A stretch of 64,000 nt of DNA from Nostoc linckia z4 (lineage in GTDB: Bacteria > Cyanobacteriota > Cyanobacteriia > Cyanobacteriales > Nostocaceae), in contig NZ_LAHA01000020.1 in assembly GCF_002608075.1 (NCBI RefSeq), positions 1-64,000 on the forward strand. The letters are read 5' to 3'. The notes under the pieces are model-generated. The model was not told the DNA's origin. It did not search any database and saw nothing but the letters and a program-made list of their open reading frames with translations. Shown here one piece after another: positions 62,991 to 64,000 of this stretch (the stretch's first letter is position 1; the number at the start of each line of letters is the position of its first letter). A program made the translations under genes and the position numbers.

Positions 62991-64000
62991 CTAAGCAATC
63001 AAGCTGAAATTGCTACCACTCAAAGTAATATTAGCATTGCTGAAACGGGCAAATTCAAATACTGTTCCTGTGCCTAAAAGATTTCCATCTTGGTTATAGA
63101 ATAAACTGCCACTACCTTGGCTAAAGACAATACGCGCATTACTAGCGTTGACTAATTGATTATTAGCGACAACTGCAAAGTCAGTTAAAGCTTGTCCCGC
63201 AGTATTTGTAATAGCATTGAAGGTTGTTTTACTCAATACAATCTGGTCTTGTCCGACTTCAAAGTCAGTGATGGTATCAATACCTAAGCTGGTGTTAAAT
63301 ACACTATTACTTTGGAACAGATATTTATCACTACCAATTCCACCAGTAAGAGTATCATTTCCATTACCTCCCAACAAAGTGTCATTGCCTCCTAAGCCTT
63401 GCAGTTGGTCATTTCCATCACCACCAATCAGAGTGTTATTTAGTGTATTACCGATGAGAATATCATTACCTGCGCCACCCGTTGCGTTTTCGATAACATT
63501 ATTGGCAGAGAGAATCAGGTTGAGATTGCTGTTGACTGTTTGCGATGTGGTAACACCTAAATTTACGTTGACGGCAGCTGTAGTACCGCTAAAGTTAATA
63601 GTGTCAGTACCGCCTGTTGTGGTTTCTATGATTGTGTCCGTTCCCAAGGCTGTATTCGCTACAAAAGAGTAAGTATCGTTTCCAGTTAAACCTTGGAGTC
63701 GGTCGTTTCCGCCACCACCAATGACAGTGTTATCCAGTGTATTACCAGTGAGAGTGTCATTACCTGTACCACCCGTTACATTTTCGATAACGTTGTTGGC
63801 AGAGAGAATCAGGTTGAGATTACTATTGACTGTTTGCGAGGTGGTAACACCTAAATTTACGTTGACGGCAACTGTAGTACCGCTAAAGTTAATAGTGTCA
63901 GTACCCCCTGTTGTGGTTTCTATGATTGTGTCTGTTCCCAAGGCTGTATTCGCTACAAAAGAGTAAGTATCGTTTCCTGCACCACCATACAAGGTATCAT
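62991..64000 (-). CDS. Calcium-binding (hemolysin/RTX-type) repeat protein, 5' part beyond the window
   Basis: At least 336 C-terminal residues of a larger protein; the frame stays open to the right edge. It has nonapeptide GGxGxDxL-type repeats (IGGDGNDQLQGLGGNDTLLG, GGNGNDTLTGGIGSDKYLF) that bind Ca2+ in parallel beta-rolls. Two tandem, nearly identical units of 98 residues (294 bp; about 63481-63680 versus 63775-63974) precede them. The C-terminal domain after GSDKYLF (DTITDFEVGQDQIVLSK, FSQGSGSLFYNQDGNLLGTG) is the usual peptidase-M10-like/RTX end domain and likely carries a type I secretion signal. Probably an extracellular or surface protein. Confidence 0.9.
   Translation of the reverse strand, partial: DTLYGGAGNDTYSFVANTALGTDTIIETTTGGTDTINFSGTTVAVNVNLGVTTSQTVNSNLNLILSANNVIENVTGGTGNDTLTGNTLDNTVIGGGGNDRLQGLTGNDTYSFVANTALGTDTIIETTTGGTDTINFSGTTAAVNVNLGVTTSQTVNSNLNLILSANNVIENATGGAGNDILIGNTLNNTLIGGDGNDQLQGLGGNDTLLGGNGNDTLTGGIGSDKYLFQSNSVFNTSLGIDTITDFEVGQDQIVLSKTTFNAITNTAGQALTDFAVVANNQLVNASNARIVFSQGSGSLFYNQDGNLLGTGTVFEFARFSNANITLSGSNFSLIA

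Overview
The window is chromosomal DNA of a filamentous, probably heterocyst-forming cyanobacterium (Nostocales). The evidence is abundant GCGATCGC (HIP1) palindromes, an fbp-tal-zwf-opcA oxidative pentose phosphate cluster, a 6S RNA gene next to purK, a carotenoid desaturase of the cyanobacterial CrtD type, a PEP-CTERM protein, DUF1400 and Uma2 proteins, and many short repeats typical of Nostoc-like genomes (TTGACTG tandems, gggagacaa tandems, small palindromic elements). Species cannot be assigned from the sequence alone.

Layout. 1-4.6 kb: a tandem repeat, a haem-oxygenase-fold redox protein, an NPPY methyltransferase, a Uma2 protein, ChaB and a flavin-binding general-stress protein. 5.2-11.5 kb: a Ca2+-type P-type ATPase with an added N-terminal domain, a divergent S-adenosylmethionine-synthetase homologue whose methionine pocket is rewritten, a small unknown protein, a stand-alone DUF1400 protein and an HdeD-like membrane protein, all on the plus strand. 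11.8-13.9 kb: an SLH-anchored GHL10 glycosidase-like protein. 14.2-30.2 kb, minus strand: a natural-product locus made of a trifunctional Ser/Thr kinase-AAA-GAF-histidine kinase (1822 aa), then a 3059-aa two-module NRPS 26 bp downstream, then a phytanoyl-CoA-type dioxygenase. 30.8-44.4 kb: small hypothetical and pentapeptide proteins, purK plus 6S RNA, an active/inactive pair of M16 peptidases, a peptidoglycan-binding protein, a holin-like protein, a CbiG/CobE-type protein, a divergent Uma2 pair, argS and a PEP-CTERM protein. 44.5-52.3 kb: a TPR protein, a cation/proton antiporter, a secreted unknown, a saccharopine-dehydrogenase-like protein, crtD and a third M16 peptidase. 52.8-58.6 kb: fbp, tal, zwf and opcA. 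58.8-64 kb: oligopeptidase A, mtnA and the C-terminal end of a calcium-binding repeat protein cut by the window edge.

The most unusual content is in two places. First, both adenylation domains of the NRPS are interrupted at the same hinge, between core motifs A8 and A10. Module 2 carries a conventional methyltransferase there. Module 1 carries a PilZ-like domain, the fold best known as a cyclic-di-GMP receptor. With the large sensor kinase directly upstream, this suggests a peptide synthetase that is itself under second-messenger control; that function is inference. Second, the MetK homologue keeps the ATP/polyphosphate residues but lacks the conserved acidic and glutamine residues that hold methionine, so it may adenosylate a different substrate or have another role. 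It follows a P-type ATPase whose N-terminal extension is also atypical.

No CRISPR array, tRNA, rRNA, insertion-sequence transposase or prophage was seen. Repeat-derived DNA fills most of the longer intergenic gaps, and in one case appears to have entered a coding sequence (the M16 peptidase at 51.7 kb).
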